DNA of 64,000 bases, taken from positions 434,001 to 498,000 of the forward strand of contig NC_070574.1 in the NCBI RefSeq assembly GCF_026914185.1. The letters run 5' to 3'. The stretch comes from Puccinia triticina. Taxonomy: Eukaryota > Basidiomycota > Pucciniomycetes > Pucciniales > Pucciniaceae. This document shows positions 56,801-64,000 of the stretch, one piece after another (the first letter of the stretch is position 1; the number at the start of each line of letters is the position of its first letter). A program made the translations under genes and the position numbers. A model generated the notes under the pieces. That model saw only the letters and a program-made list of their open reading frames with translations. It was not told where the DNA came from and made no database searches.

Positions 56801-56913
56801 ACAGAATCAAAGCTCAAAACCCAGGAGGATCTTACATCTTGGAAGAATTGGATGGCACAGAATTAGCCAGAAGGTTTGCTGCAACTCATGTCAAGGAATA
56901 CCACTCCAGGTAA
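53767..56913 (+). CDS. gypsy C Pol (reverse transcriptase, RNase H, integrase), -1 frame relative to gag
   Basis: 1048-codon open frame; real translation probably enters by frameshift at 53806-53812 rather than at the ATG at 53767. Reverse transcriptase: SSPIFCVKKQDGKLRIVHDL, YGLGDIMGGYDE, LPQGATNS and the active site variant GIFVDDGG. RNase H: IKLSVDSSVIAAG, SKLELCGV, LRVDAQCL. Integrase: zinc finger HESLGHRGIAETYRR to CEACQKR, catalytic D-D-E at VSLDIVHI, VTVDGGSEF and NGMVERGH, then a GPY-type C-terminus (KWNGPYRIK). All catalytic residues are present, so the element may be active. Confidence 0.93.
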   Translation: MGNQHTFQFWTVKFFRLRPGFQFPSLTTATLENNQKQQTVVTHSAKYKSTLKKIKPVNQPMPLSLNPPLSRPPLSRDPYLTPLSPFPPPFTPTSKITQERLDLINFGPPGWLSPQEYLLLVWVIVIRQGDLAFVETERGLLKHTYGQPYIIPVIPHEPWQQKPIPIPAPIKDQVIELVRERLSTGLYEQSFSSYSSPIFCVKKQDGKLRIVHDLQKLNKVTIKDAGLPPKTEELIESFTGGACYGLGDIMGGYDERELAPESRPLTTFETPLGRFQLTRLPQGATNSVAVYQAQMMWILQDELPQHMGIFVDDGGIKGPTSDYNEETLEDNPQIRRFIYEYAITLERILFRIEEAGLTISGKKFACCVPALDLVGHVVCKEGRRISIKKLNKIETWPTPTTPSDVRGFLGICVYVRMFIKNYSTITAPLRRLTRKDSSWDWTEDCQDAFEDLKRIVGTDITLKKLDYGPNAGLIKLSVDSSVIAAGSVLTQQDSDGLDRPVLYESVVFSPRESKYSQSKLELCGVAKILKKLQTKLWGQHFQLRVDAQCLIGMINNPSLPNAPMNRWIGFIQLFSYDLVHTPGKTFTLPDGLSRRPPDSDEDETWIKPHPGFGTEHSSFGLLLGTSAKLGEGVSNLQQGIWKHLQEYLSTMNKPPGCSSLEFKKILHKSANFFLSNGVLHRINKPFSQIVVTSSSARNSILNSLHESLGHRGIAETYRRIKLRFWWPSLKRGVTKWVQSCEACQKRSSKLPMEPKKPTGAATIFGRVSLDIVHIKAGKWKYLVIARDDLSGWVEAVGLEKIQAKKISQWFLDNWIYRYGAPWSVTVDGGSEFGQKFQKSFLESGIKIKVTTPYYPEANGMVERGHQAIKDTLAKLCGKEGKKWRNYLPLVLFADRISTKRSTGYSPYELVLGQPPILPIDLELETFFGVDWSKVESTQDLLLARTQQLENRDTILQQAHQQLMDSRKNSVDYWNKKKTSRQPLKKGQLVVVYNKSLDSQFGKLFENKWNGPYRIKAQNPGGSYILEELDGTELARRFAATHVKEYHSR
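53806..53812 (+). promoter_or_regulatory. programmed -1 frameshift site (T TTT TTA)
   Basis: In the gag frame the codons AAT TTT TTA place a canonical U-UUU-UUA heptamer directly before GAT TGA. Slipping back one base enters the pol frame, which is offset by -1. GTTTCCAG (about 53825) can pair with CTGGAAAAC (about 53859) with one bulge, a candidate stimulatory stem. Confidence 0.75.
55633..55663 (+). promoter_or_regulatory. candidate central polypurine tract inside pol
   Basis: CTGGGGACATCAGCTAAG followed by TTGGGGGAGGGGG closely copies the 3' module CTGGGGACAGACAATAAG plus TTGGGGGAGGA at 59843-59872. It sits in the RNase H to integrase linker coding region (TSAKLGEGVS). Confidence 0.5.
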
Positions 56914-57109
56914 ACACAAATAAGGAATAATCAATTCATCTCTTTTCTCTTTTCTCTTTCTCATCTTCTTACACAATAACATAACAACAAAATAAAATCA
57001 AATCTATAAACAAATCAGAAATAAATCAATATAAATCAGTCTCAAAAACACTCTCAAATAAAAATAACTAAATATAAAAATCAAAAGCTCACCTCTTCTT
57101 CTTTTATCA

Positions 57110-57825
57110 CTACATCACCCTCTTCCATTTCACTTTTCCCTTCTCCTTATCTAAAAATCAAAAGACATCAAAAGAAAGCATAACATTAGTAAAAATCCTC
57201 AATAAAGAATAAAAATAGAACTTACCCTCAGCTCTTATCCTCTCCATTTCTGCTTCTACCCTCCAACCATCTTCCTCCTCTTCCACTTGGTCCCTCACCC
57301 TTAACAGCTCCAGGGCATTCTTTTCCTCAGTTTCCTCTATCATGGCATCTATTATGGAATGAGTATCCATCTAAAAATCAAAATAGAAACAGGGAAAAAT
57401 ATCAGTATTATAATCAATCTTCTTTCTTTTCAAATTCTTATTCATCTACATACAGAATCCACTCGACATACATGTGCAAAGGCGTTGTGAAATCGGCTAT
57501 ACAACCTCAGACGTGCGTTTCGTGCGGCAACCGGGTCGTCGAGGTCCTCACGAGCAAAGGCAAGGAGTCCTTGCTGGATAAAGTGGCGCAAGGCGTAGAT
57601 TTCTTTGGGTTTGAAACTGTCCCGCATGCCGGAGTTATATGCGTGGACGTTGTCTACGGCCGAGTGCGCTCGACGAATGGAAAACGGGATATCGTAAGAG
57701 GGGCTAATAACGGCTGCTTCGTCGAGTTGAGATGAAGTTATGGACGTGTTTGAAGAATAATCTAAGGAGTTGTCGAGGTTTTCTTTCGGCGATGAGGGCG
57801 TGGAAGTGGCGCTGGAGGCAAACAT
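57110..57825 (-). CDS. antisense, intron-containing gene carried inside gypsy C
   Basis: Exons on the minus strand: 57454-57825, 57226-57370 and 57110-57150, separated by introns of 83 nt (donor GTATGT, acceptor TTTTTAG) and 75 nt (donor GTAAGT, acceptor TTTTTAG); all junctions keep one frame, product 185 aa. Residues 1-60 are Ser/Asn-rich, 85-120 form an amphipathic Arg-rich stretch (AARNARLRLYSRFHNAFAHV), and the second exon is acidic, coiled-coil-like (EETEEKNALELLRVRDQVEEE). No TM segment or known domain. It lies between pol and the 3' LTR in the opposite orientation, so the element's genomic RNA would keep its introns. Exon 1 is CpG-rich, whereas exons 2-3 and the rest of the element are CpG-poor. 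It could be captured host sequence or an element gene. Confidence 0.55.
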
Positions 57826-58250
57826 TACGGATATTGAATGCGATAACAGAACTTTTCCGTTGGCCGACGACCTGGGGCCTTATAGATACTCATTTTTCTT
57901 CATTTTATGACGTCACTATGGACGCCTTTACCTTTCAGAATCGTGTGGCGCGGATTCTCTTTCATTCTTTTAATGTTGACTCTGGTGTTCGACCCAGTTT
58001 AATTAAATTCTTGGAACACTTTCACATCATTCTTTTCGCCTATAACTTTTTTTCAATCGATTGGCCAGCTTCAGGAGTCTAATTGGACAGCTCCTTGGCG
58101 TTACCTTAAGATTATTTCATCATGTATTCATCTCCCTTCAACTCCTATACGATGGAAACCGCGGAAAATCATAATAAAGCTTTAATCGCTCGAATAATCG
58201 GTCGGCCGGCTTCAAATTTAATATTGATCATTACAGTCTTCATAAATGCG

Positions 58251-58700
58251 ATCTTGCCTTTCATTTGAACTCGGTTCTGGACGATTCTATCGAGCCGTTT
58301 AGAAGTTATAACCCCTCAAAGTTTCCCTAGGATTTACGCGGCCCCGCGGGTGCCATTCATTAAACGTTTACGGCGACCTATCGGCCGAAAGGAATCTCAA
58401 TATCAATCTATTCTAGTTTCATCTCCTCCTTCTTGCCTTTCAAATGAGCTCGTAATTAGAAAATTTCATCGACGGGTTTTTGAGTTATATCTGGAGGAAG
58501 TGGTCTCTTAATCTGCACGGCTTTACTACTACGCGCGCCCGCGGGTCTTGCTTGGATCATTAACCGGCCCTACACAATCGATACTCAACCATTAAAAATA
58601 ACCAGTATATACCATTTTAATCTGCAGAATCGCCTCTTTCGAATGAACTTGGTTTCAAGAATTTTCATCGAGCCGTTCCGGAGATACAGGTCGATCAATT
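58251..58700. repeat. three degenerate direct repeats spaced about 180-195 bp
   Basis: CCTTTCATTTGAACTCGG at about 58257, CCTTTCAAATGAGCTCG at about 58436 and CTCTTTCGAATGAACTTGG at about 58633 each lead into ATTTCATCGAGCCGTT-like sequence. GCGGG(T)..CATTAA blocks between them also correspond. They lie upstream of the antisense gene in a CpG-rich stretch. Confidence 0.6.
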
Positions 58701-58959
58701 TCTATTTTTCTTTTCGTCATTCCGCACGCGCGCCTCCCGCTTGGAGCCCCCGCTCAGACAACTGGACCCCTCTTTCGACAGCACGCGCGCATGGACACAT
58801 GTTCCATTCCTCATCTGTACAAAAATTAACGCTTTTTTTCGTAGTGGACATGGGGAAATTAAAAGGAGTCAAGTACTCAAGAATAATAGAAAAGGAGAGA
58901 GGGGGAGAAGAAAACAATCATCATGGAAAAGGAATTCATTCTGGAATCATCACTCATTT

Positions 58960-59100
58960 TTATCCATCCATCAATCCATCCATCCATCATTATTCCTTAC
59001 CATCTAATATCAATTATGGATCATCAATCAATTCAATAATCCATCAATCAATCAATCCATCCATCATTATTCCTTACCATCCCATAGCAATTACTGGACA
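58960..59100. repeat. ATCC/ATCA simple repeats
   Basis: Runs of CCATCCATCAATCCATCC and CATTATTCCTTACCAT occur twice in the 3' non-coding part of gypsy C. Confidence 0.7.
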
Positions 59101-59549
59101 TCCAACCACCACAATATTGGAACTTCATCATCTTCACCCTGTATTCTAGGAATTATTCAATCAGCAATCCAATCACTCATTCATTCACCATTATAACCAA
59201 TTTCTTCCAACACATTGCAGCTCAGAAACCACCCAACTTGAGCAAGAATATTCTTTGGACAGCTTATCAACTTCTCTGGACTTCAAATTCTCTTCACTGA
59301 ACTTTACATTATATACTCAGATACTCAGAAATTCAGTCATTCAACTCCAAATCATTCACAACCTTCAGAAACTACAATTATCAACCCCATCAATCAATCA
59401 TCATCAATCATTGCATTCTTCCTTAGCCTCAGTTAGGCGGGAAAATTATTGTATTCTCCAGAGTGGAAATTAGTCTAATATGTGTCTGTCTCAAGGATAT
59501 TGCCTTCAGCAGAGTTAGATCTTCTTAAACATTGACCCCTCATTGATAA

Positions 59550-59810
59550 TTGGACCTTCTTTTGGATACTGGACTCTTTGGATTGGATACTGGACTATGG
59601 ATACTCTGGATACATAGGACTATTGGACTTTGGATTGGACTTGGATACCTTGGACGCAGATATACTGGACTTGGATTATACTTGGATTCTAATTGGCTTT
59701 GGACACTGGACTTTGGATTTGGATTACTACTCAGGACTTTGGATTTCACCTTTTGGAGGAAGAACACTGGACTTTGGACTTTGGACTCTTGGACTCAACA
59801 TTCTTCAACT
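59550..59810. repeat. degenerate GGACTTTGGAT tandem repeat
   Basis: GGACT, GGATAC and TTGGATT hexamer-like words repeat for about 260 bp just before the polypurine tract of gypsy C. Long open frames across it are a repeat artefact. Confidence 0.75.
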
Positions 59811-59842
59811 CTTTCTGGATCACTCTTCTCTTTGGTGCATTG

Positions 59843-59872
59843 CCTGGGGACAGACAATAAGTTGGGGGAGGA
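59843..59872 (+). promoter_or_regulatory. pre-LTR module and polypurine tract of gypsy C
   Basis: CTGGGGACAGACAATAAG then TTGGGGGAGGA abuts the 3' LTR. It is shared with gypsy B at 22219-22248. Confidence 0.85.
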
Positions 59873-60812
59873 TGTGGTGCTCCATTCCAAACCATAAGTA
59901 GTATTTTATTGCTTTCTTTTACATATATTCATCATTACATTGAACATTTCCCCATAAACCTTCACAAATACCTCATTATTATTGCATATTCAGATTTTAC
60001 ATCAAATTTCACATATAGTCCCTCATACATAGTATACCCTTATCTTCAATGGTTCAATAGTTATAGAGGATATAAGACTTACAGATAATCTACAGTCTTC
60101 ATTAGTTACAATACTCAATTCATTAGTAACTTACTTGAATCATTACAGTACATTACTTTTACATAATTACTTTCACATCCTAAACCCTTTACATACATTC
60201 CTCATTATGTACTATGGCTATTGTACACATTACATCATTAGATCTGTGCTTACCTCTTTCAGTAGTGCTCATCATTACAAGTTGTTACTATGTTCTCATC
60301 ACTTTTCCCCATTAGTACATTCTTTTATTCCCATAACCAGCATTCCCTTTTCAGCATTGCTCATCATTACATACTGTTACTATGTTCACATCACTCTTCC
60401 TCATTTGTACAACCTTCATTCTCATAGCCAGAACTCTTCATTGTCTGTGCTCATCCCTCCTTACTATAAGAATTGTCTTCCCCCCCCTCACTTGTACCTC
60501 ATGCAGAGAAATATATACAGAATTTATAGATAATTTTGGATACAGAAATTATAAGTTCCCCACTCTCATCAATCCTCCATCTCTCTTACCCTCAGTAGTC
60601 AGTAGTTAAAGCTCATAGTACTAGCTCCTAAGATCAAGCAGAAATCAGCCACACCTTTTCTTCTTTTTTCTTAGTGTTACTCTCATCCCCTCAGCATTAG
60701 TCAGGAAGGCAGCCTCATCAGCACCCTTGCATAGCTTACATTAGTACTAGTGTTGCTATCCATTTACCTTCCAAGCTCTATTCTCCTATTCTCCCCTTTG
60801 AGTAGTTCCACA
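59873..60812 (+). repeat. 3' LTR of gypsy C
   Basis: 940 bp. It differs from the 5' LTR by about eight to ten substitutions and a short duplication near its end (CTATTCTC repeated). Confidence 0.95.
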
Positions 60813-63800
60813 CCGCCCCACACGCTACATTTCTTATTGACTCAGGAGCCACTCACGATGTCTTGAGTGAATCATTCACCAAGAGGCTGGGCCTCACCAC
60901 TAGACCCGCAGGGATTGAGCGGACTATCACCGGATTCGACGGGTCCCAAAGTCTTTCATCCCGCGAAATAGACCTAATTCTCGACAATGACCCGACGCAT
61001 TCAACTTTCATAGTAACCAGACTCAAAGACTCCTATGACGGCATCCTTGGCATGCCGTGGATCAAGAAGCATGGACACCTTATCGACTGGCGTGGACGCC
61101 GGTTCCGGACGGATTCATCAGGGGTTGCCACCGCTGACGCGGTGTCGTCTTGTCCGAAAAAATCCTCGCAGGACGGGGAGGAGCCTGTAGCGGGGAAAGC
61201 AAGGACAATTGACGAGGGGGTGCACACTTTTAGTGTGATAACGCCCCCGCAATGTGAGCCCGATTTCCATTCTCTTTCATCAGATGTGGTAGGGACAACT
61301 GGCAAACAGGATCTCCTTTTATAACTACCACAACCAGACCACCTGGATCGCACCGCGGGCGCCACACTAGGCTCAGTGGAAGACAGCATCGCAACCACAC
61401 AGGTTTCGTCCACACCGCCAAAAACCTCAAGAGACGGGGAGGAGCCCGTGAGGTCCACTAGGTTAAATGACAAGGGGTGCACGTTTTGTGCGTGATTACA
61501 CCCCCGCGATGTGAGTCCACTATCCCTCATTACCCACTGTACCAATTAGGAACAACTGGCAAGCGGGTACACTTTCTAGGATTCTCACAGACAAACAGCG
61601 GAGCAGCGCCGGATGTATGGGCGGCCAAGGCTTTGTGGTCCACATCGGCTCGATTAGCGGCAGAGGCGAAATCCTCGACACCAGCATTGACGGCAGAAGA
61701 GCTAGTGCCCAAATGCTACCACAGCTACTTGCATATGTTTCGCAAGTCGAATGCTCTGCTGCTACCCCCCCGTCGAAAGTATGATTTCAGAGTAGAGTTA
61801 CTTCCAGGAACGCTCCCACAGACCAGCAGAATCATCCCCCTATCCCCAGCCGAGAATGAAGCACTCGACACACTCATTAAATAAGGCTTGGAAAGCGGCA
61901 CCATAAGACGGACAACTTCCCCTTGGGCGGCACCGGTACTATTCACTGGGAAGAAAGATGGCAACCTAAGGCCATGTTTTGACTACCGCAAATTAAATGC
62001 AGTGACAGTCAAAAACAAGTATCCACTACCTCTTACAATGGACCTTGTGGATAGTTTGCTCGACGCTGACAAGTTCACTAAGCTAGACCTACGCAATGCT
62101 TACGGTAATCTACGGGTGGCAGAAGGCAACAAAGAAAAATTAGCGTTTGTTTGCCGGGCCGGACAATTCGCGCCGTTGACAATGCCATTCGGGCCCACAG
62201 GGGCGCCGGGCTTCTTTCAGTTCTTCATGCAAGATATTCTATTGGGAAGGATTGGGAAGGACGTTGCGGCGTACTTGGACGACATCATGATCTACACCCA
62301 GAAGGGCGTGGAGCATGAGGCAGCGGTTAGTAGTGTCTTAGATACTCTCAGCAAACATCAACTTTGGCTCAAACCGGAAAAGTGTGAATTCTCGCGCTCG
62401 GAGGTCGAGTACTTAGGCCTACTGATATCATGCAACCGAGTGCGCATGGACCCGGCAAAAGTGACTGCGGTGTCCGAATGGCCAGCCCCAGTGACAGTGA
62501 CCGAATTGCAAAGGTTTATAGGATTTTCCAACTTCTACCGACGTTTCATAGGTGATTTCTCCAAGATCACCAGGCCTCTGCATGATTTAACACGCGCGGA
62601 CATACGATTCTTGTGGGACGGACGGTGCCAGGAGGCGTTTGAGACGTTGAAAACCGCTTTTACCACGGCGCCAATCTTGAAAATAGCCGACCCATACAAA
62701 CCATTCCTGCTGGAGTGCGATTGCTCCGATTTCGCACTAGGAGCAGTACTATCGCAAGTCTGTGATAAGGACAACGAATTGCATCCTGTAGCGTACCTCT
62801 CTCGGTCCCTCATACAAGCTGAAAGGAACTACGAAATATTTGATAAAGAACTTTTGGCTATTGTGGCGGCGTTTAAGGAGTGGCGACACTACTTAGAGGG
62901 AAATCCGAATCGACTGAAAGCTATCGTGTACACGGATCACCGAAATTTAGAAAGCTTTATGACGACTAAAAGCCTCACTCGCCGCCAGGTCCAATGGGCA
63001 GAAACATTGGGCAACTTCGACTTCGAGATTGTTTTTTGACCAGGACGCCAAAGTGCTAAGCCTGACGCACTATTGAGACGCCCGGACCTAGCCCCTACGG
63101 GGGAGGAGAAGCTCACATTCGGCCAATTGTTGAAGCCGGAAAACATCACTCCGGAGACGTTCACTGCAATAGCAGAGATGGGGCCCGACTACGTCGAGGT
63201 GGACGACTGCTTCATTGACGACTCAATTGACCTCCAAGACGCGGACCGGTGGTTCGAAGTGGATGTACTGGGGGTCACGCATGAGGAGGACAACAGAGAA
63301 TTAATTCCAACGGACGTAGAGTTGATAAATTCCATCCGCAAAGCCACTCTAAAAGACCAAAGACTAATTCAGTTGATTGGACAGTGTCAGGACACATCGG
63401 GTGGGACAGAGGAGTGGTGCTTCAAGGACGGCGTACTCTACCGGAGAGGTCTGATAGAAGTCCCGGCAGACGAGACAATCAGGACTGCAATCGTGCAGAG
63501 CCGTCATGACTGTCGTACGGCGGGGCATCCGGGGAGAGCCAGGACACTGGCGTTGGTACGGCGATGTTTCAATTGGCCGTCATAGAAGAAGTTTGTCAAC
63601 CGGTATGTTGACAGATGCGAATCGTGCCAACGAGTCAAGTCGTCGACGCAGAAACCTTTTGGAACGCTAGAGCCGCTACCGATACCAGCGGGCCCTTGGA
63701 CAGACATATCCTATGATCTCATTACCGACTTACCTGAATCTAACGGCAGCAACAGTATACTCACAGTCGTGGACTGTCTCACAAAAATGGCCCATTTTAT

Positions 63801-64000
63801 ACCTTGTAAGAAGTCCACAACTGCCAATGATTTAGCCGATCTTATGCTCCGGTATGTTTGGAAACTCCATGGAACACCAAAGTCTATAGTGTCCGACAGG
63901 GGAAGCGTTTTTGTATCTCAAATCACCAAGGAGCTCAGTCAGAGATTAGGCATCCGACTACAGCCTTCGACAGCTTATCACCCTCGAACGGACGGCCAAT
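60813..64000 (+). pseudogene. gypsy D: decayed Ty3/gypsy protease-RT-RNase H-integrase, truncated at both ends
   Basis: Sequence starting right at the gypsy C boundary encodes a protease (FLIDSGATHDV), then in another frame reverse transcriptase (PCFDYRKLNAVTV, KLDLRNAYGN, MPFGPTGAP, AYLDDIMIY), RNase H (LLECDCSDFALG, DKELLAIV, YTDHRNLE), an integrase zinc finger (SRHDCRTAGHPGR, CESCQR) and catalytic core motifs (ISYDLITDLP, IVSDRGSVF) up to the window end. Stops at about 61322, 61882-61884 (TAA), 63037-63039 (TGA) and 63583-63585 (TAG) plus a frameshift between protease and RT show decay. A tandem duplication of about 258 bp is near 61171-61570. No 5' part is found left of gypsy C. Confidence 0.88.

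Larger units (their letters stand above)
50229..60812 (+). mobile_element. gypsy C: complete Ty3/gypsy retrotransposon carrying an antisense gene
   Basis: 5' LTR 50229-51159 (931 bp) and 3' LTR 59873-60812 (940 bp) differ by roughly 1 percent plus an 8-9 bp duplication. Inside are a primer-binding site, intact gag-protease, intact pol, an approximately 3-kb region with an antisense spliced gene, and a polypurine tract. Reverse transcriptase lies before integrase, which defines gypsy. Flanks are CCGG on the left and CCGC on the right, so a perfect target duplication is lacking. Length is 10.6 kb, unusually long because of the 3' cargo region. Confidence 0.93.

Noticed and set aside
59540..59901. 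Coding frames of 75-115 codons rich in Gly/Leu/Asp/Trp or Pro/Ser
   Set aside because: They are translations of the GGACTTTGGAT simple repeat in several frames.
50563..60609. Frames of about 130 codons in both gypsy C LTRs (50563-50964 and 60135-60533)
   Set aside because: They are identical because the LTRs are identical, are low complexity (His/Ser/Tyr-rich), and lie around the expected promoter and R region.

Overview
The window looks like a transposon-rich chromosome segment of a filamentous fungus, most likely a basidiomycete and quite possibly a rust (Pucciniales). The reasons are short GT-AG introns of about 50-120 nt, many Ty3/gypsy and Ty1/copia LTR elements, foldback and MITE-like DNA elements, and a WD40-plus-inositol-phosphatase gene architecture. 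No database search was possible, so the taxon is an inference. There are no bacterial signals: no Shine-Dalgarno operons, CRISPR array or rRNA.

Host genes are few. From left to right: a two-exon minus-strand gene (482-1322) with a ubiquitin-like N-terminus, an interferon-induced 6-16-type hydrophobic domain and three 14-residue repeats; a six-exon type II inositol polyphosphate 5-phosphatase with an N-terminal beta-propeller (5855-9446) in an unusually GC-rich island; a three-exon secreted-protein candidate (15869-16593, minus) immediately beside a young copia insertion; a gene fragment truncated by an LTR (20102-20885, minus); an uncharacterised three-exon gene (25667-26414); and a seven-exon polytopic membrane protein of about seven TM segments (33665-35866, minus).

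LTR elements dominate the rest. A copia element (10455-15846, minus) has 232-bp LTRs differing at one position, a GTGTG target duplication and a primer-binding site complementary to the anticodon arm of initiator tRNA-Met. Gypsy A (about 17.25-20.11 kb) is 5'-truncated with an altered integrase active site. Gypsy B is a remnant with a 3' LTR that itself holds a solo LTR. Gypsy C (50229-60812) is complete: intact gag and pol joined by a -1 frameshift site, a second internal polypurine tract, and between pol and the 3' LTR an antisense gene with two introns. Gypsy D (60813-64000) is a decayed pol. Five solo LTRs with clear target duplications lie outside these elements.

From 26 to 49 kb the sequence is mostly palindromic DNA elements: TA-flanked MITEs, a TTA-flanked Tourist/Harbinger-like MITE, a pair of elements with 8-9 bp duplications, a foldback family with CAAC...GTTG ends and 7-bp duplications, and a 4.07-kb giant foldback element (43353-47426) with a 9-bp duplication whose two halves carry inverted minisatellite arrays. 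At 37561-38670 four different palindromic elements are nested one inside another, each with its own target duplication. The most unusual items are the antisense spliced gene in Gypsy C, the CAAC/7-bp family and the giant foldback element.
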